This document shows positions 60,584 through 64,000 of a stretch of DNA of 64,000 nucleotides, in pieces. Within the stretch, counting starts at the first letter, position 1, and the number at the start of each line of letters is the position of its first letter. A program made the translations under genes and the position numbers. The notes beneath the pieces are model-generated. The model had not been told where the DNA came from. It was given only the letters and a program-made list of their open reading frames with translations, and did no database searches. The stretch comes from Bryopsis sp. KO-2023 (Eukaryota > Chlorophyta > Ulvophyceae > Bryopsidales > Bryopsidaceae): contig BSYQ01000010.1 in the NCBI GenBank assembly GCA_030272585.1, forward strand, positions 3,720,001 to 3,784,000, written 5' to 3'.

Positions 60584-61788
60584 GTAGAGGGTCACGTTGT
60601 TTATGAGAGGGAGTCAAGTCGTGTGGGAGGAGTGGTCGGAGTCACAAGCTCTATCGAGCGTCAATGTCTTACACAGGTCAAAACACGGTCCTCGATACAA
60701 TCCCAATAGCGCCCTTTATCCTAACTCCATGTCGGACACCGAGAAAGTCAACCTAGTGGCTCTAATTAACCCGATAATCAGTAACCCGACTACAATTAGT
60801 TTCATAGCATTCATCGAATTCAAGGATGGGCTTGCTGCAGTTCGAAAATTTCTGGTGGAGGTTACAACCTTCCTAATTAGGGGAGGTTGGAGTTTAGTTT
60901 TTTTTTTCCTGTGGAGGTCGGAGGTTAGTTAACTTTTTTGAGTGGAGGGCGACAGCTCCACTCATGTCCTCTGTGGCGACGCATCTAATGATGGTCAGCC
61001 TTAACTGATTGAATGGGTTAGTGTTGATGTTTTGGCGAATACGCCTTTGAACACGTCCCTGACAGCTGCATCTACGCAACCAGTCGACGTCGGTGGAGTC
61101 GTATCGACTCGTCGGTGGTCGGTGGAGTTACTGGTTCGTTTGCAGGAAGTTTAACGCCTTTTGAAACTGTCTTACAAAGTTCGTGTTATGATGGCCTTTC
61201 TATGGAGTCGAGGGTTACTGGCAGGCGACCTTTCGTTCGCTCCTACCACCACTACCTCCAGTGCCAGTTTTCAGTCACTCTGTTTTTGTTCCTGTCGACT
61301 ACATTGTCGACGTTTTCCCTGTGTTTCCGCCTCTGACTACGGCGGCTGCGTTTCTGTCCCCAGCTATTAGTCACCACTCAAATTTGATACCACCTGCAGC
61401 TTCTCCATTCTAATTATATTCTACTCCATTCTTTTGCCTATTAATCCCTGGATAGACAACAGTTAGGTGCCAGATTCGGACTGAGTTGAAATAGCCCATC
61501 CATTCCATGTAAACTGTCTTCTGTCTGGAAACATTCCGATCGATCCTCGTTGCTCACTCCCCTGTAATAAAACTCGAGCGCAGACCTAACTCAACGCGAA
61601 CAAACGTTCGCTGTCTCTTGTTTACAAGTTTCCCTGTCGAACTTTATACCTTCCCACGACTAATCGAAACTGTCCACAAGATTCCCTCACTATCGCACTA
61701 CCCCACGTTACACAGCACCACTTCCTTTCGTCCACTACTGCCTCATTTCAGTCATCTACCACTTTGGCGCTCACACGCTTCTTTTGTG
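60584..61788 (-). other. Probable 3' non-coding part and LTR of a Ty3/gypsy element
   Basis: Directly downstream (minus strand) of the integrase stop. A purine-biased stretch is followed by a possible LTR start (TGTGTAACG near 61715) and, about 70 bp on, a TATA-like GGTATAAAG on the minus strand (near 61645), as in a U3 promoter. A sequence ending CCCTCTACA near 60584 could be the other LTR edge. With only one copy in the window the borders are guesses. Confidence 0.35.
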
Positions 61789-62889
61789 CTAAACTCCTTT
61801 TTCGTCCCTTTTCTCATATCGAATCAATCGATCATGGTGCACTAAGCCTTTCAGCAGGGCACCTTTAGGTGTTGCCAATAAAAAAATCCCAGACCCATAA
61901 TCACTGACTATTTTAAATGGGCCTTTCCAGCGACCTGCAAATTTGCTATTCTTTTGACCTCGTTCGTTTTTAAGTAAAACAGCCATACCCAATCGAAACT
62001 CCTTTCTCTGCGACCCGCGTTTTGTAGCATCATAATACGACCGCATTTTCGACTGCGCCTTAGTCATTTGTTGATTCGCCAGTATACGATTGTCTTCCAA
62101 TCGCGAAAGCCTGAGAACTGTCGAAGTACTTTCTTGCTGTTCCAAAATCTCCTGGGTGACTGCATCATCCATCCAGTCCCGCGGCTTGAACCCATACATG
62201 ACTTCGAAAGGAGTCATCTGCGTAGTAGCATTGCGCTGTGTGCGTATCCCGTAAAGCACACGTTCCAAATGATTCTCCCACTCATGCCCTTGTCCCAAGC
62301 AGCTTTTCTTCAGCGCATTCATAATCGTCTGGTTCATTCGCTCGACACACCCATTTGTTTTAGGCGAATAAGCTGAAATTTCCAGCCGCCCTATTCCATG
62401 GTCACCTAAATAGGCTTGGACCTGTTCACTCACAAATGCTGGCGCATTGTCTGTAATAATGCGCCTGGGCGTTCCAAAACGAAATCGAAGAGTGTCCAAA
62501 AATGCACAGATCGTCTTACTGTCCGCCAGCTCCACTCCTTTAGCTTCTGGCCATCGCGTGGCATAGTCGATCGCCACGAGAATATACCGACAGCCACCAC
62601 TTTGGGGTAACGGGCCAATAAAATCTAAGCCCACCAGTCCCCAAGGCTCCATCTCTTTGATTGGTCGCAATTCCGCAGTGGGAGCGATTTTGAGACAACG
62701 CTGGCACTCTTCACAGGAGTCGACATACTGCTTGATGTCGCGATGCATTCCATCCCAAACATAGCGAGCAGCGAGTCGTTCCTCAGTTAAAGCACGATTA
62801 CTATGTCCCAGATCATCATGTGCTTTCTTTAACAGAGCAGGGGCGTATTGCTTAGGAATCATCAAACGCCAGGTGCCGACTTTGGACAA
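61789..62889 (-). mobile_element. Ty3/gypsy retrotransposon integrase (5'-truncated by insertion)
   Basis: Open frame of about 366 codons encoding the C-terminal part of a Ty3/gypsy polyprotein. In order: the HHCC zinc domain (H-x4-H ... C-x2-C in CEECQRC), an integrase core with DDE residues in GLDFIGPLP, IITDNAPAF and NGCVERMN, and a GPF/Y module (GRWKGPFKIVSDYG). All catalytic residues are present and the frame is unbroken, suggesting a young insertion. Its 5' side stops exactly where an LTR of another element begins (62891), so reverse transcriptase and the rest would lie beyond that nested element. Confidence 0.9.
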
Positions 62890-62890
62890 T

Positions 62891-63163
62891 TGTTATAAAC
62901 CTCTCTCTCCTAGGAAAATAACCTCCCAGCGCCCTTCCTTGAAGTCCCTTTAACCCATCAAACCCCCACTCCTTGATGGGACCCTTGAGATGACAGGGAT
63001 CACCTCAGGGCGAGACACCTGGGCTTGCTATGAGTCATCCTTTCAGCACACGTGCTATAATGATCTCATGGACCTTAAGCATATGACTAGAGCCATGTTA
63101 GTGCCCACGACTAACCCTTGAGCTCTAGTAGTGCATAGACATACTCGGCGTACACTTATAACA
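62891..63163 (-). mobile_element. 3' LTR (273 bp) of a chromodomain Ty3/gypsy element
   Basis: Bounded by perfect short inverted ends TGTTATAA and TTATAACA. On the minus strand it is preceded by a polypurine tract AGGGAGGGGGCAC (63164-63176), the expected primer for plus-strand synthesis. It lies 149 bp after the chromodomain ORF stop. The other end abuts the integrase frame of the neighbouring element, marking the insertion point. Confidence 0.82.
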
Positions 63164-63312
63164 GTGCCCCCTCCCTGATGTGAAGCCGCCCTCGGCTTTA
63201 CTAGGGAATCAAATGCTGATTGGCATCAAGCAAAAGATAGCTGTCTTTTGACATTTGCACTTTCAGAGAAAGAAGATCATCATCATCCAGTGGCCTACTG
63301 TGATATGATGTC

Positions 63313-64000
63313 TCAAACCTTCGCTTTTGATCTTCTACGGATCGTGCGAGGTACTACAGTCGACTGTTCTTGCGATTGGTGAAATGCATCAACCAATTCC
63401 TTTGCATGCAAGACATTTTCTTCGGGTTCCCAAGAGTTATGTTCATGGCCATAACCAAGCCACTTCACAAGGTATTCTGTATGGCATTTCTTCCCTCTGC
63501 GTCGCTCTCTGCGATCAAGAATGCGCTCAACCTCCCACTCCAGATCTCCCTCGATCTCAACAGGTGGTGGTGGTTGTACAGTTCCTTTAGCCCAATATGG
63601 CTTTAACAGTGAAGCATGGAACACCGGATGTATGGGCAAAGTTGCAGGAAGCTTCAGCTTGAATGCAACCTCATTTATTTCACGCTCAATTGGGAAAGGT
63701 CCTACCCATTTTGGCGTTAATTTACGTGAACCTGGGTGCTTCAGTCGAAGATTTCTTGCATCTAATAATACAAGGTCTCCTACTTTTACTTGCACTGGCG
63801 CACGATGGCGATCAGCTTGCGCTTTAAAGCGTTGCTGTGCGGCTTGAAGGCGTTTCTTTGCCTCAACAATCCCTTCCCGAATTTCATTCGTCATTTTCTG
63901 AACTTCTGGTACAGCCACTTGCTTCGACCCTTTTCTAGGGATCTGAGCAGTCAATGCTGTCCATGGATCTCTTCCATAATTCAGAAAGAAGGGTGTTTCA
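63313..64000 (-). mobile_element. Chromovirus-type Ty3/gypsy pol C terminus with chromodomain, runs off the window
   Basis: Frame continuing past the right edge: the integrase C-terminal region (a PFFLNYGRDPW segment at the edge), the SH3-like module (VGDLVLLDARNLRL ... KLTPKWVGPFPI, HPVFHASLLKPY) and a C-terminal chromodomain (EWEVERILDRR ... EYLVKWLGYGHEHNSWEP) with the aromatic positions that bind methylated histone tails. Chromodomains direct such elements to heterochromatin. The stop is at 63313 and the polypurine tract and LTR follow. Reverse transcriptase, protease and gag lie outside the window. Confidence 0.92.

Overview
This window is nuclear DNA of an intron-rich photosynthetic eukaryote, most likely of the green lineage and possibly a streptophyte alga; that placement is inference. 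It rests on a type-B (receiver plus GARP/Myb) response regulator, a plant-type PDI-C protein (ERV domain fused to thioredoxin), a plastid-type DUF1350 protein, LURP-one-related proteins and a plant-type amidohydrolase. Gene models were assembled by hand from GT-AG (occasionally GC-AG) junctions, requiring phase continuity across every intron. The exon coordinates given are the result of that check and are not transcript evidence.

Layout, left to right: the 3' half of a TANGO2 homologue (+); a long pyrimidine-rich intergenic stretch; an unrecognised 652-residue membrane-anchored repeat protein (-); a TenI/ThiE-like thiamine enzyme (+); a head-to-head pair of amidohydrolase genes (- and +) whose 3' parts are almost identical, introns included; a non-coding stretch with a large imperfect palindrome; a DBP3/RH5-type DEAD-box helicase (-); a second head-to-head inverted pair, two double-LOR (LURP-one-related) genes (- and +); a homopolymer-rich desert; a probable mitochondrial ribosomal protein mS23 (-); a small RNA ligase (-) sharing a 328 bp divergent promoter with an mTERF gene (+); a DUF1350 alpha/beta-hydrolase (-) divergent from a tiny one-helix membrane protein and a closely following LRR-hydrolase fusion (+); a type-B response regulator (-) with a 548 bp terminal-inverted-repeat element in one intron; a PDIL5-4-like protein (+); and at the right end two Ty3/gypsy elements, one carrying a chromodomain and inserted into the integrase region of the other.

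Functional themes are general housekeeping: RNA (helicase, RNA ligase, mTERF, mitoribosome), the secretory pathway (PDIL5-4, TANGO2), cofactor metabolism (TenI-like) and two-component signalling. Genes are strongly arranged in divergent pairs with short shared 5' regions. Convergent or terminal intergenic regions are long and full of homopolymer runs, with the coding strand tending to be purine-rich after stop codons. No tRNA, rRNA or CRISPR array was found.
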